This document shows, in pieces, positions 18,369-26,707 of a DNA stretch of 64,000 nucleotides. The stretch's first letter is position 1; every line of letters begins with the position of its first letter. Origin of the DNA: CAYLPJ01 sp964385465. GTDB taxonomy: Bacteria > Planctomycetota > Phycisphaerae > SM23-33. The stretch is from assembly GCA_964385465.1 (NCBI GenBank), contig CAYLPJ010000008.1, forward strand, positions 1 to 64,000, given 5' to 3'. The position numbers were made by a program, and so were the translations under genes. Below the pieces are notes generated by a model that saw only the letters and a program-made list of their open reading frames with translations, had not been told where the DNA came from and did not search any database.

Positions 18369-19382
18369 TCACCATCCGGCGCCGGCGTCGCCTTCCGCCG
18401 CCCGCCAGCGGTCCTTCGGCTCCAGGACGCCCCGGGGGCCTTCCCCGTGCAGCCAGGCGCGGGCCTCGTCGCTGCCGCGGAGGTGGGCGTCCCAGAACGC
18501 CGTCGTCAGCGCCAGGATCGCGCGGTGGTGGTTGGGGTTGCGCTTGCGGCGGTCGCCGGGCAGCGCCCGCTGGCTGAACGCCGAGTGCTCGGCCTCGTGC
18601 AGCACCAGCTCGTAGCGGTCGATCGTCGCCGGAAGCCGCGGGTAGACCTTCAGCCGGTCGGCCGCCTTGAGCCCCCCGATGATCGACTCGTCCTCCGTGC
18701 CCGTCATCACCATCCAGGGCACGGAGACCTTCGCGAAGGCTGCCCCCGGGTCGCCGCGCCGCGGCGGGCTGGGGCTGAACGCGACGGCCGCGTCGATCCG
18801 CCCGTCGGTGAACCGCCGCCCGAGCCGGCCGAACGACTGCCCGCTGACCGCCTGGGTGGTCACCGCGCCGAAGGAGTGCCCGGACATGCCGACCCGGTCG
18901 AGGTCCATCCGCCCGGCGAGGGGGTGGCCTGCCTCGGCGTTCCAGGCCGCGAGCCGGTCCAGCACGCGGGGGACGTCCTGCACGCGGAGGATGAAGTTCC
19001 GCCCGGAGGCGGCCTTCTGCATGGCGGCCAGTCGCCGGCGGCGCGGCGTGTCGCGCCAGACGCCCTCGTCGCTGCCGGGGTGCTGGACGAACACGACGAC
19101 GTACCCCCGCCGGGCCCAGTGCTCGCCGAGGTAGGGGTTGTTCCTGCACGACCCCCCGAGCCCGTGGCTGAACAGCACCACCGGGGCGGGATTTCCGCAG
19201 GCGGGCAGGTAGACGCGGAGGGGCAGCTCCCGCCCGTCGGGGCCGCCGGGAACCGTCAGGTCCCGCGTGCCGGCCTTCCCGGCGCCGGCGACCGCCAGCG
19301 GGTCGTACCGGCCGGCCTGTCCGCCCGCGGCGAGAGACGCCGTCGCCGCCCACACCATCACGATTGAGACACGTCCGAGCAT
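18369..19382 (-). CDS. Exported alpha/beta hydrolase
   Basis: A 337-residue protein with a short signal peptide (VSIVMVWAATASLAAGG). It has an alpha/beta-hydrolase fold: oxyanion-side segment VVLFSHGLGGS, nucleophile elbow GHSFGAVT (Ser near 173), an acid in MTGTEDE and a likely catalytic His in HEAEHSAF. It resembles PAF-acetylhydrolase/dienelactone-hydrolase relatives. The substrate cannot be read from sequence; de-esterification of plant polymers would suit the neighbourhood. It is divergent from the propeller gene at 19592. Confidence 0.8.
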   Translation of the reverse strand: MLGRVSIVMVWAATASLAAGGQAGRYDPLAVAGAGKAGTRDLTVPGGPDGRELPLRVYLPACGNPAPVVLFSHGLGGSCRNNPYLGEHWARRGYVVVFVQHPGSDEGVWRDTPRRRRLAAMQKAASGRNFILRVQDVPRVLDRLAAWNAEAGHPLAGRMDLDRVGMSGHSFGAVTTQAVSGQSFGRLGRRFTDGRIDAAVAFSPSPPRRGDPGAAFAKVSVPWMVMTGTEDESIIGGLKAADRLKVYPRLPATIDRYELVLHEAEHSAFSQRALPGDRRKRNPNHHRAILALTTAFWDAHLRGSDEARAWLHGEGPRGVLEPKDRWRAAEGDAGAGW

Positions 19383-19471
19383 GGCTGGTCTCCTGATGCT
19401 CCGGCTCCATGGGATACTACGGCCTCGCCTGCCGATCCGTTACAGCGTCCCGCCCGGGTGCGAAGAGGTGT

Positions 19472-19499
19472 TTGCCCGGGCGGCGCCGCGCAGTAGCAT
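19472..19499 (+). promoter_or_regulatory. Candidate promoter for the first methyltransferase-like/propeller gene
   Basis: TTGCCC (19472-19477), 16 bp, TAGCAT (19494-19499), 92 nt before the ATG at 19592. Found by eye. Confidence 0.4.
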
Positions 19500-19591
19500 C
19501 GGGGTTCGGGCCGACGGCGTTTCCCGGCCCCGCCGCATCGAGCACGGTTCATCGAACCGACGGCCGCCATGCCGTCTCAGCGAGGTATGCC

Positions 19592-22500
19592 ATGACATCG
19601 TCACCGCATTCGCGCACGTCCCTTCGCCGCCTGCCGCTGCTGCTGGCGGCGTGGCTGAGCCTGCACGCCGCCGGGGGCGCCCCGGGCGGGGAGGTCGAGG
19701 ACCTGCTCGAGCGGTCCGGCTTCGCCGGCGGGCTGGCGGTGCACGTCGGCTGCGGGGACGGCGAGCTGCTCGCCGCCCTGGCCGAACGGACCGGCTGCGT
19801 CGCCCAGGTCCTGGCCGCCGATGATGCGGCCGCCCTGCGGGCGCGGGGGAAGCTGCCGGCCCGCGGCGCCGGCGATCGGGTGAGCGTGGTCGCCCGCACG
19901 GGCGGGCGTCTGCCGTACGCGGACGACCTGGTCAACCTGCTGATCCGCGAGGCCCCCGCGGCGGCGTCGGACGCGGAGGTCTTGCGCGTGCTCGCCCCCC
20001 ACGGCGTGTGCATGACGCGGGGCGCGGGGGGCTGGACGAAGACCGTCAAGCCCCGCCCGGCGGACATGGACGAATGGACGCACTACCTGCACGGCCCCGG
20101 GGGCAACGCGGTGGCCCGCGACCGTCGCGTGGGCCCCCCGCGGCGGTTCCAGTGGAACGCCGGCCCGCTCTGGGCCCGCCTGCACGATGCGCCCTCGTCC
20201 ACCAGCGCGATGGTCGCCGCCGGCGACCGCGTGTTCTACATCCGCGATGAGGGCCCCATGGCCACCTACGCCCGGCTCGACGAGCGGTGGACACTCACCG
20301 CCCGCAACGCCTTCAACGGCGTCCTGCTCTGGAAGCGCAACATGCCCGGATGGGGCTGGAAGCACTGGACGGCGGAGTGGCACGCCCGGAACAACCAGCC
20401 GTTCCAGCTTCCCAAGCGCCTCGTCGCGGCCGAGGATCGCGTGTACGTGACGCTCGGCTTCCACGCGCCGCTGACCGCCCTCGACGCCGCCACCGGGGAG
20501 GTCGCCAGGACGTACGCGGGCACGGAAGGCACCGACGAGGTCCTCCTGCTCGACGGGCTGCTGATTCTCGGGATCAACAAGGCCGGCTACAAGCCCGCGC
20601 CGGGCGGCGGCGAGCCGCTGCGAAAGGCCGTCGCCGCCGTCGAGGTCGACACCGGCAAGGTGCTCTGGAAGACCGGGGACTACGTGGGCATCACGGCCAA
20701 GACGGACTCGATGGCCCCCGACGGGCGCCTGGAGCTCGCCGCCGGCGGCGGGGGGGTGTACCTCTGCGACCGCGACGAGATCATCGCCCTGGACCTCCAG
20801 ACCGGCGAGACCGCCTGGCGGGCCGAGCGCCAATACGGCGAGAAGCTCAAGTGCAACTTCAACACGCTGATGTGGCAGATGCCGGTGATGGTCTACAGCG
20901 ACGGCGTGGTCCTCTTCGCCCAGCCGGAGGGGATGACCAGCTTCCACTCCGTGCCGGGCACGCTCTACGCCTACGACGCCGAGACGGGCAAGCCGCTGTG
21001 GCGGCATCGCTACGGCGGCTGGGTCCACAACACCCAGCCGAACGTCTTCGTCGTCGACGGGACGGTATGGATCCACGAGCACCAGGAAGGGGACGTCCGC
21101 CGCGGGCGCCGGATGGTCTTCCCGGACAAGCTCAAGGCCAAGGCGGACTTCGCCGCTCTCGGCCTGGACATCCGCACGGGCGCGCCGCGGAAGCGCGTGG
21201 CCACGCGGGAGGTCTTCCGCGCGGGCCATCACCATCGCTGCTACCGCACCAAGGCCACCGAGCGGTTCCTGCTGACCTCGCGGCGGGGCGTGGAGTTCAT
21301 CGACATCGAGGCCGGCGGGACGGACCTGAACCACTGGGTTCGCGGGGACTGCCACCTCGGCATCATGCCCTGCAACGGCCTGCTCTACAGCACGCCGCAC
21401 CCCTGCTCGTGCTACATCACCGCCAAGCTCAACGGGTACGTCGCGCTGGCGCCGGCGAGGGCGGGCGACCGGCCCGAGCCCCCGGCGGGCAACCCGCTGG
21501 TCAAGGGCCCGGCCTTCGGGAAGCTCACCGCCGCCGAGGCCGATCCCGGCGACTGGCCCGCGTTCCGCGGAGGACCCGAACGCGGCGGCTCGTCGGGCAC
21601 GACCGTCCCGGCCGCGCTCGCCCCGCTGTGGCAGGCCGAGTTCGGCGCCGACGTCGGCCCGCCGTCGGTCGCCGGCGGGAAGGTCTTCGTCCCCGTCGCC
21701 GGGGGCAACCGCGTGGTCGCACTCGACGCCGCGACCGGCGAGACGCTGTGGACCTACCTCACCGGCGGGCCGGTAGACACGCCCCCGACGGCCCGGGGCA
21801 ACCTGCTGCTGTTCGGCTCGGCCGACGGGTACGTCCATTGCGTCGCCGCCGAAACCGGCAAGCTCGCATGGCGCCTCCGGGCCGCGCCGCGCGAGCGGCT
21901 GGTCTGTTCGATGGGCCGCGTCGAGTCGGCCTGGCCGGTGCATGGCAGTGTGCTGGTCAGCGGCGGGGTGGCGTACGTCGCGGCCGGGCGGTCGTCGTAC
22001 CTCGACGGCGGGATTCACCTCTACGCCATCGAGCCGGAGACCGGTGCGATCCTCCGGCGGAAGGTCGTGTGCAGCCTCGACCCGCAGACGCACAAGCAGC
22101 CGCGGGAGTCCGTCGGGGCCCACGACATGCCGGGCGCCCTGCGGGATATCCTCGTCGGCGACGGCGAGACGGTGTGGATGCGCAACGAGGAGGTCTTCAG
22201 CGGCGGGCGGTCGTCGCGGGTGCACGTCTACGCCACCGCGGGCATGCGCGACGGGACGTGGTTCAACCGCACCACCTGGCGGTACGGGCCCATGAAGCAC
22301 GCCCAGTACCTCGTCTTCAACGACGAGATCGCCGTCGGCATCGAGGCCTTCGGGGGCACAAGCCGCCGGGCGGCGTTCACGCCCGGGGCGAAGGGCTACC
22401 GCCTGTTCGCGATGTCGGCCGAGGCGGGCAAGCACGGCAAGGGCGGGCGCAAAGGCGGGAAGAAGCGCGGCAAGGGCGGCTGCATCTGGTCGCGGCACAT

Positions 22501-22777
22501 CCCCGTTCGCGCCCGGGCGATGGCCCTGGCCGGCGATACGCTCTTCCTCGCCGGCCCGCCGGACATGGTGGAACCCAAGGACCCCCTCGCCGCCTTCGAG
22601 GGCCGAAAGGGCGCCGTCCTCCGGGCCGTCGCGACCGGCGACGGGCGGACGCTCTCGGAAACGAAGCTGGACGCCCCGCCCGTCTGGGACGCGATGGCCG
22701 CTGCCGGCGGGAGGCTGTACCTGTCGCTCGGTGACGGCACGGTACGCTGCTTCGCCGCCGCCACGGCCCGGCGGTAA
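19592..22777 (+). CDS. Secreted methyltransferase-like / PQQ-type beta-propeller fusion, copy 1
   Basis: A 1061-residue exported protein (signal RRLPLLLAAWLSLHAAGG). The start at 19592 follows GAGGT. Residues ~30-150 resemble a class I methyltransferase with motif I HVGCGDGEL, but outside the cytoplasm. A conserved joint (KPRP.DMDEWTHYLH, near 160) leads into two beta-propeller halves with PQQ-like blades (ALDAATGE..W; VVALDAATGETLWTYL). Near the end, AGPPDMVEPKDPLAAFEGRKG recurs in the other two copies at 33456 and 36715. The function is unknown; the methyltransferase part may be catalytically dead. A Lys/Gly-rich insert (KHGKGGRKGGKKRGKGG-like) lies near residue 950. Confidence 0.88.
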   Translation: MTSSPHSRTSLRRLPLLLAAWLSLHAAGGAPGGEVEDLLERSGFAGGLAVHVGCGDGELLAALAERTGCVAQVLAADDAAALRARGKLPARGAGDRVSVVARTGGRLPYADDLVNLLIREAPAAASDAEVLRVLAPHGVCMTRGAGGWTKTVKPRPADMDEWTHYLHGPGGNAVARDRRVGPPRRFQWNAGPLWARLHDAPSSTSAMVAAGDRVFYIRDEGPMATYARLDERWTLTARNAFNGVLLWKRNMPGWGWKHWTAEWHARNNQPFQLPKRLVAAEDRVYVTLGFHAPLTALDAATGEVARTYAGTEGTDEVLLLDGLLILGINKAGYKPAPGGGEPLRKAVAAVEVDTGKVLWKTGDYVGITAKTDSMAPDGRLELAAGGGGVYLCDRDEIIALDLQTGETAWRAERQYGEKLKCNFNTLMWQMPVMVYSDGVVLFAQPEGMTSFHSVPGTLYAYDAETGKPLWRHRYGGWVHNTQPNVFVVDGTVWIHEHQEGDVRRGRRMVFPDKLKAKADFAALGLDIRTGAPRKRVATREVFRAGHHHRCYRTKATERFLLTSRRGVEFIDIEAGGTDLNHWVRGDCHLGIMPCNGLLYSTPHPCSCYITAKLNGYVALAPARAGDRPEPPAGNPLVKGPAFGKLTAAEADPGDWPAFRGGPERGGSSGTTVPAALAPLWQAEFGADVGPPSVAGGKVFVPVAGGNRVVALDAATGETLWTYLTGGPVDTPPTARGNLLLFGSADGYVHCVAAETGKLAWRLRAAPRERLVCSMGRVESAWPVHGSVLVSGGVAYVAAGRSSYLDGGIHLYAIEPETGAILRRKVVCSLDPQTHKQPRESVGAHDMPGALRDILVGDGETVWMRNEEVFSGGRSSRVHVYATAGMRDGTWFNRTTWRYGPMKHAQYLVFNDEIAVGIEAFGGTSRRAAFTPGAKGYRLFAMSAEAGKHGKGGRKGGKKRGKGGCIWSRHIPVRARAMALAGDTLFLAGPPDMVEPKDPLAAFEGRKGAVLRAVATGDGRTLSETKLDAPPVWDAMAAAGGRLYLSLGDGTVRCFAAATARR

Positions 22778-22853
22778 GGAATCGCCTGGAAGGGGCGAGA
22801 CGGCGCGCGGCCGGCACCCGCCGGGTCGCTGTCTCGCCGAGCGCAGCGAGGCC

Positions 22854-22998
22854 GTGGAGTGCGGCGAGGCAATCGCCGCTTTCGCGATGACGTGGACGGC
22901 CCATCTCGGCCGACGCGGCCACGCTTGCCGGGACGGGCCCGCTGTGTAAGCGACCGCTGTCTGCGAAGAAAAGCGGCGCCCCGGCCGCCGCACTCCAC
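22854..22998. repeat. 145-bp dispersed repeat with perfect 12-bp inverted ends
   Basis: It begins GTGGAGTGCGGC (22854-22865) and ends GCCGCACTCCAC (22987-22998), an exact inverted pair. Its core (CGGCCACGCTTGCCG, then CCGCTGTGTAAGCGA) matches, in opposite orientation, the ~160-bp tandem repeats at 1-425. It fills most of the intergenic space 22778-23022 between convergent genes. No transposase is nearby, so it could be a miniature mobile element or a structured RNA/terminator repeat. Confidence 0.85.
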
Positions 22999-23022
22999 GT
23001 TTGGCGGCGTGGGCCGCGGGGG

Positions 23023-23451
23023 CTACTCCGCCTCCTCGACGGTGATGTGGAACGTCTGCGTCGCGGCGAGGTCGCTTTCCGCCGCCGCCACCGTCACCTT
23101 CGCCGGGTAGTTGGTCACGATCGCCGCCTGCTGACCCGCTCGGAGGCGGTAGGTCGCCTCCTCGCCCACAATGGTCTTGCCGACGTTGACCGCCTCGACG
23201 CCGTCCGGGAGGTCCGTGAAGCTCACCGAGATCTCGTCGGCCAGGTCCCGCCGCTCGACCTTGATCGCCACCTCGGCGGTCCCGCCCCGGATCATCGTAA
23301 CGTCGTCCGGTCGGGGAACCACCAACTTCGTCCCGCCTTGCCCCCGGACCACGGCCGTGTCGTCCTTGCCCCTGCTCTCGCAACCGACGCCCGCGAGCAG
23401 CGCAGACGCCGAGAACGCCGCAAGGCCGGCGATTCGCGGTATCGGCCTCAT
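23023..23451 (-). CDS. Small lipoprotein of unknown function
   Basis: A 142-residue protein; the start at 23451 has GAAGG just upstream and begins a lipoprotein signal (FSASALLAGVGC, Cys ~23). The rest is a predicted all-beta domain (VVPRPDDVTMIRGGTAEVAIKVERRD...ISVSFTDLPDGVEAVN), similar in style to the NPCBM/COG1470-type Ig-like modules that follow Planctomycetota repeat proteins. No catalytic residues are evident. It may be a structural partner on the envelope. Confidence 0.7.
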   Translation of the reverse strand: MRPIPRIAGLAAFSASALLAGVGCESRGKDDTAVVRGQGGTKLVVPRPDDVTMIRGGTAEVAIKVERRDLADEISVSFTDLPDGVEAVNVGKTIVGEEATYRLRAGQQAAIVTNYPAKVTVAAAESDLAATQTFHITVEEAE

Positions 23452-23575
23452 CCTTCGTTCCTTTCCGGGTACCTGTTGCGCCGCTCCCGGCGCCCCCGGT
23501 CGACGGGGGGGCGACGACGCGTCCGCCTTCACTGTATGCACTCGGGCAAACGGGGAACCGACCCGCGGCCGCGCG

Positions 23576-24703
23576 TCAGCTCTCGCCCGCTTCTTCCCGC
23601 CGCTCGGGTTCCTCGACGAGATGGTGCTTGAGCAGCGCCCAGATCGTCAGGTCGATGGGGATCGCCAGGATCAGCCCGCCGGGCCCGAAGACGTTGCCCC
23701 ACAGGATGATGGTGAACAGCGTGACGATCGGCGGGATTCGCACGGCCTGACGCATGACCATCGGCGTGAGGACGTAGGACTCCAGGGCCTGGGCGACGCC
23801 GTAGACGCCGACGACGCCGAGCACCTGCACCGTTCCCTGCGTCGCGGCGATCAGCAGGCTCAGCGCCAGCGTGACCATCGGCCCGAACGTGGGCACCACC
23901 TGCGCCACGGCCGCGAACACCGCCAGAGGCAGGGCGAACTGGAGCCCGATCAGCCAGTACCCGGCCCCGAAGATCAGCCCGATGACCGCCATGCTGAACA
24001 ACGTGCCCACCAGCCACCAGCGGTACTGCGGCTGGAGGGACGAGACGGCCCGGCGGGTGGCTTCGGCACGGTCCGGCGGCAGCAGCTTCGAGACCGGGCC
24101 CGACAGGCTGCCCGACGGGCGGGCCAGAAGGTACGCCGCGCCGATGACCACCACCAGCACTGCCAGCAGCGCCGTCAGCACGCCCCCGGCAACGCTGGGG
24201 ACCCACTCGCTCGGCTCGCCGCCGGTGAGAACCTTCACCGCGATGCCCGCCGCCTCTTCCACCGTCAGCTCGCCGTTGATCCCCGCCGTGGCCGCGAAAT
24301 CCTGAAGCCCGTCGTTCGCCCGGCGGCGGATCTCGGGCAGACGCTCGACGTTCAGGCGGATCGGCTCGTACAGGAGCCAGCCCAACCCCGTCAGCGCCCC
24401 CGCCGCGACCAGCACCACCGCGCCCATCGCCGCTCCCGCACGAAGGCTCATCGGCCCGCGGAGGTGATTGACCAGCGGCTGGATCGCCGCGGCGAGCACG
24501 GCCGCCCCCATCCCCCCGAGCACGACGAACTTCACCGCGTTGTAGAACCGGAACGCCACCAGCAGCAGCACCGCCCAGAGAAACAGCCCCACCAGCGCCC
24601 GGACGGTTACCGTCATCGTCGCCGGCCTCTTGCCGCTCCGCTCGTCCTCCGCGGGGCGCTCGGGGGGCAGGTTCCCGGGGGTATGTTCGGCATTCGTGGG
24701 CAT
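23576..24703 (-). CDS. AI-2E-family (PerM/YdiK-type) membrane transporter
   Basis: A 375-residue polytopic protein. The start at 24703 puts GGCGGG 6 nt upstream; 24709 is an alternative. About seven to eight membrane segments are arranged as in the AI-2E exporter family: two at the N-terminus, a long loop (~110-190), then TMs including QVVPTFGPMVTLALSLLIA and LWGNVFGPGGLILAIPI, the family's signature end. Substrates of such proteins range from autoinducer-2 to ions and none can be assigned. It is oriented leftward behind the lipoprotein gene's neighbourhood and is probably monocistronic. Confidence 0.85.
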   Translation of the reverse strand: MPTNAEHTPGNLPPERPAEDERSGKRPATMTVTVRALVGLFLWAVLLLVAFRFYNAVKFVVLGGMGAAVLAAAIQPLVNHLRGPMSLRAGAAMGAVVLVAAGALTGLGWLLYEPIRLNVERLPEIRRRANDGLQDFAATAGINGELTVEEAAGIAVKVLTGGEPSEWVPSVAGGVLTALLAVLVVVIGAAYLLARPSGSLSGPVSKLLPPDRAEATRRAVSSLQPQYRWWLVGTLFSMAVIGLIFGAGYWLIGLQFALPLAVFAAVAQVVPTFGPMVTLALSLLIAATQGTVQVLGVVGVYGVAQALESYVLTPMVMRQAVRIPPIVTLFTIILWGNVFGPGGLILAIPIDLTIWALLKHHLVEEPERREEAGES

Positions 24704-25114
24704 ATCCATCCCGCCGCCGGCCCGGCCTCGAAACGCCCCGCCAAGGAGCATTCCCAACCGCAACACCGCCACGTCCTTCCACCCCAACTCTATCTGGCCC
24801 CCCGGCGAGCAGCATCCGCCACGCCCTCCCATTCACAAGCGAGGGAAATCCCCATGGAGGAAGGGGATACGTCCGATGGCATCCGCGGCGAGCCCTGCCC
24901 GGAAGACGGCTGGCACCGGCCGATATCCAATCGCCAGACGGGACCTCCTCCCCCGGACCCGGCGGCTGCCGGCACTTGCGGACACCGTGGACGGCTCTCG
25001 AAGCCTTGTCGATGCCGGTACGCCGGGGGCCGGCGTCGCGGCGGGGCTAGAATGCCTCGTGCGATCGTCGCGGGGGGAGCGTGGGGTTGACCCGGCGGGG
25101 GAAAGGAGACGGGC
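24704..25114. other. Intergenic region between divergent genes
   Basis: 411 bp with no convincing gene. A TAGAAT hexamer at 25048-25053 could be a -10 element for the gene at 25115, but no matching -35 is seen. The ribosome site AAAGGAG (~25100) belongs to that gene. The short frame starting near 24854 has Arg/Pro-rich shadow-like composition and was not called. Confidence 0.5.
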
Positions 25115-26404
25115 ATGAGCACGGTCCGGGAGCCTGAAGGCCTGAAGGACATGGCGGCGTTTCCCTTGATCGAGGCGCTGCTGGGGCGGCGGTCGCGGCG
25201 GGTCTTCGTCGGGGCGGAGATCCCCGACGGCGTCTTCGCCTACCGATCGGCCGAGGACCCCGTGCCCCTGACGGAGTTGGAGAAGCTGCTTGTCGTCGCG
25301 GCCTGCGGGGGCAACACGTCCTGGAGCTACCTGATTCACCGGGCGGAGGCGTACGCGCCGCATCTGTCCAACTACGCCGGAGCGGCCGGCGGGCGGACGT
25401 TTCCCTCGGCGGCCGGTTTTCACACCAGCCAGGTCTTCTTCACCGACGATGACGGCGTGTACTTCCTGGACACCCGCGACGCGCCGGCCTGCGGCGACCC
25501 GGGGGCCGACGGCTCGTTGGACGTGGAGGCGTTCCTCGACGGCGTGCGCGGCCGGACGCGCCGTATCCAGCCGGGGCGGCTGAAGTTGCCATCCGAGGTC
25601 CCCTACGTCGAGCCGCACAACACCTGGGTGGTCAACAAGCCGGGCAGCCTGCTGGTCACGCCCGTCGGGGACCTCTCCGAGCACGTGCTGCTGGGGTTGT
25701 GCTACATGCTCCAGAACGGCCTGGTGGTCTACGACGACATCCACGACCGGCCGGTTCCGGGCATCGAGGCCTTCGGCGACCGCGTGGACGTGACGAACAC
25801 CTGGCCGATCACCTTCCTGGATCAGTGGACGGTGGCGGAGGTAAGTGTCGAGTTGGGAACGGCTTGCTATGCCGGCGCCCTGATGCTCCAGGCGATGGGC
25901 CTCGGCGGGTGGATGCTCAACGGGATCGAGCCGTTCGCCTTGCTGGGCGCCAGCGGCCAGCCGGATGCGCCCGGCCTGGGCTTCCGCTGCGACACCGACG
26001 AGGGCTGGCCCTATCCCAACCCCACCGGCCTCGACGGCGTGATGGAGGGTCACTGCCCGCCGCACTACCCCGACATGCGGGCGGCCGTCGAGGCTGTCTG
26101 CGAGCGCAAGTTCGGGCCCGGCGGGCCGTTCCATCCGGACACGCCGGGGCCGTACAAGGATGCACGCCGCATCCGCTCGGCCGCTGAACCCCACGACGAG
26201 CGGTTCAAGGCCTGCGTCGCCCTCCAGGCGCAGTACATGCTGGACACCTTCGGCAAGTTCCCCGCCACGGTGCCGACGATGTTCGTCATCATGCACCTCC
26301 AGGCCCACCATATCGACACCGGCTTCTACGACACGTTCCACGCGCCGGGCTCGTACCTCCGCACCCACGCCGAGCACATGGCCAGGTGGCACGGCGGGGG
26401 GTGA
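25115..26404 (+). CDS. Nitroreductase-like protein, function unknown
   Basis: A 429-residue cytoplasmic protein with AAAGGAG 8 nt before the ATG. The N-terminus (RRSRRVFVGAEIPDG ... PLTELEKLLVVAACGG) has the arrangement of flavin-dependent nitroreductases: an RRSxRxF start and a helix beginning 'pLte.el..ll.aA'. The rest (VDVTNTWPITFLDQ; GTACYAGALMLQAMGLGGWMLNGIEPF) fits a two-lobed version, where TACYA..L.A...GLG is typical of the second lobe. At twice the usual length it may be an internal duplication or fusion. The substrate is unknown. Confidence 0.6.
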   Translation: MSTVREPEGLKDMAAFPLIEALLGRRSRRVFVGAEIPDGVFAYRSAEDPVPLTELEKLLVVAACGGNTSWSYLIHRAEAYAPHLSNYAGAAGGRTFPSAAGFHTSQVFFTDDDGVYFLDTRDAPACGDPGADGSLDVEAFLDGVRGRTRRIQPGRLKLPSEVPYVEPHNTWVVNKPGSLLVTPVGDLSEHVLLGLCYMLQNGLVVYDDIHDRPVPGIEAFGDRVDVTNTWPITFLDQWTVAEVSVELGTACYAGALMLQAMGLGGWMLNGIEPFALLGASGQPDAPGLGFRCDTDEGWPYPNPTGLDGVMEGHCPPHYPDMRAAVEAVCERKFGPGGPFHPDTPGPYKDARRIRSAAEPHDERFKACVALQAQYMLDTFGKFPATVPTMFVIMHLQAHHIDTGFYDTFHAPGSYLRTHAEHMARWHGGG

Positions 26405-26595
26405 AGGCGCGCGGGGCTGGGGCCTGTCAGTGCCGAGGCCGGGGGCAAGGCGGGCGGGTGCCCGGCCCCATCAGCGACAGGCAAGCGGGGGCGGATATCT
26501 GAGATTTGGAATTTACTGCTCCGAGGCTCGGCCGGGACGTCGGCGGTGTCCAGTCGTGTCCCCCTGTCCAGCCCCGGCAGGAGTGGACACAGGGG

Positions 26596-26624
26596 TGGAC
26601 ACGATATAAATCTATGATTATAAT
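26596..26624 (+). promoter_or_regulatory. Near-consensus rightward promoter with no rightward gene
   Basis: TGGACA (26596-26601), exactly 17 bp, TATAAT (26619-26624). The -35 is itself one of the repeated hexamers and the 18-bp palindrome lies about 30 bp downstream of the expected start, so repression is plausible. A transcript from here runs antisense to the gene at 26708-27382. Confidence 0.6.
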
Positions 26625-26658
26625 AGACTTATGTATGCAACGGTGACTATGTGTCCCG

Positions 26659-26676
26659 TGTCCACCGGGGTGGACA
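26659..26676. promoter_or_regulatory. 18-bp palindrome, possible operator
   Basis: TGTCCACC GG GGTGGACA: perfect 8-bp arms around GG, just downstream of the promoter at 26596-26624. Confidence 0.5.
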
Positions 26677-26707
26677 GAAGTGCCACACCGGTTCTGCGGC
26701 GGGTCGG

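Larger units (their letters stand above)
26405..26707. other. AT-rich intergenic region with repeated TGTCCA/TGGACA hexamers
   Basis: No gene is seen. Six TGTCCA/TGGACA hexamers lie at 26547, 26565, 26584, 26596, 26659 and 26671. The last two form an 18-bp palindrome (26659-26676, arms TGTCCACC/GGTGGACA). The pairs at 26565 and 26596 sit in a larger imperfect inverted repeat (CGTGTCCCCCTGTCCA against TGGACACAGGGGTGGACACG). The stretch 26602-26640 is sharply AT-rich against a ~70% G+C background. Confidence 0.8.

Noticed and set aside
19409..19591. N-terminal extension of propeller copy 1
   Set aside because: The signal peptide begins at 19592 and a promoter (19472-19499) lies within the extension.
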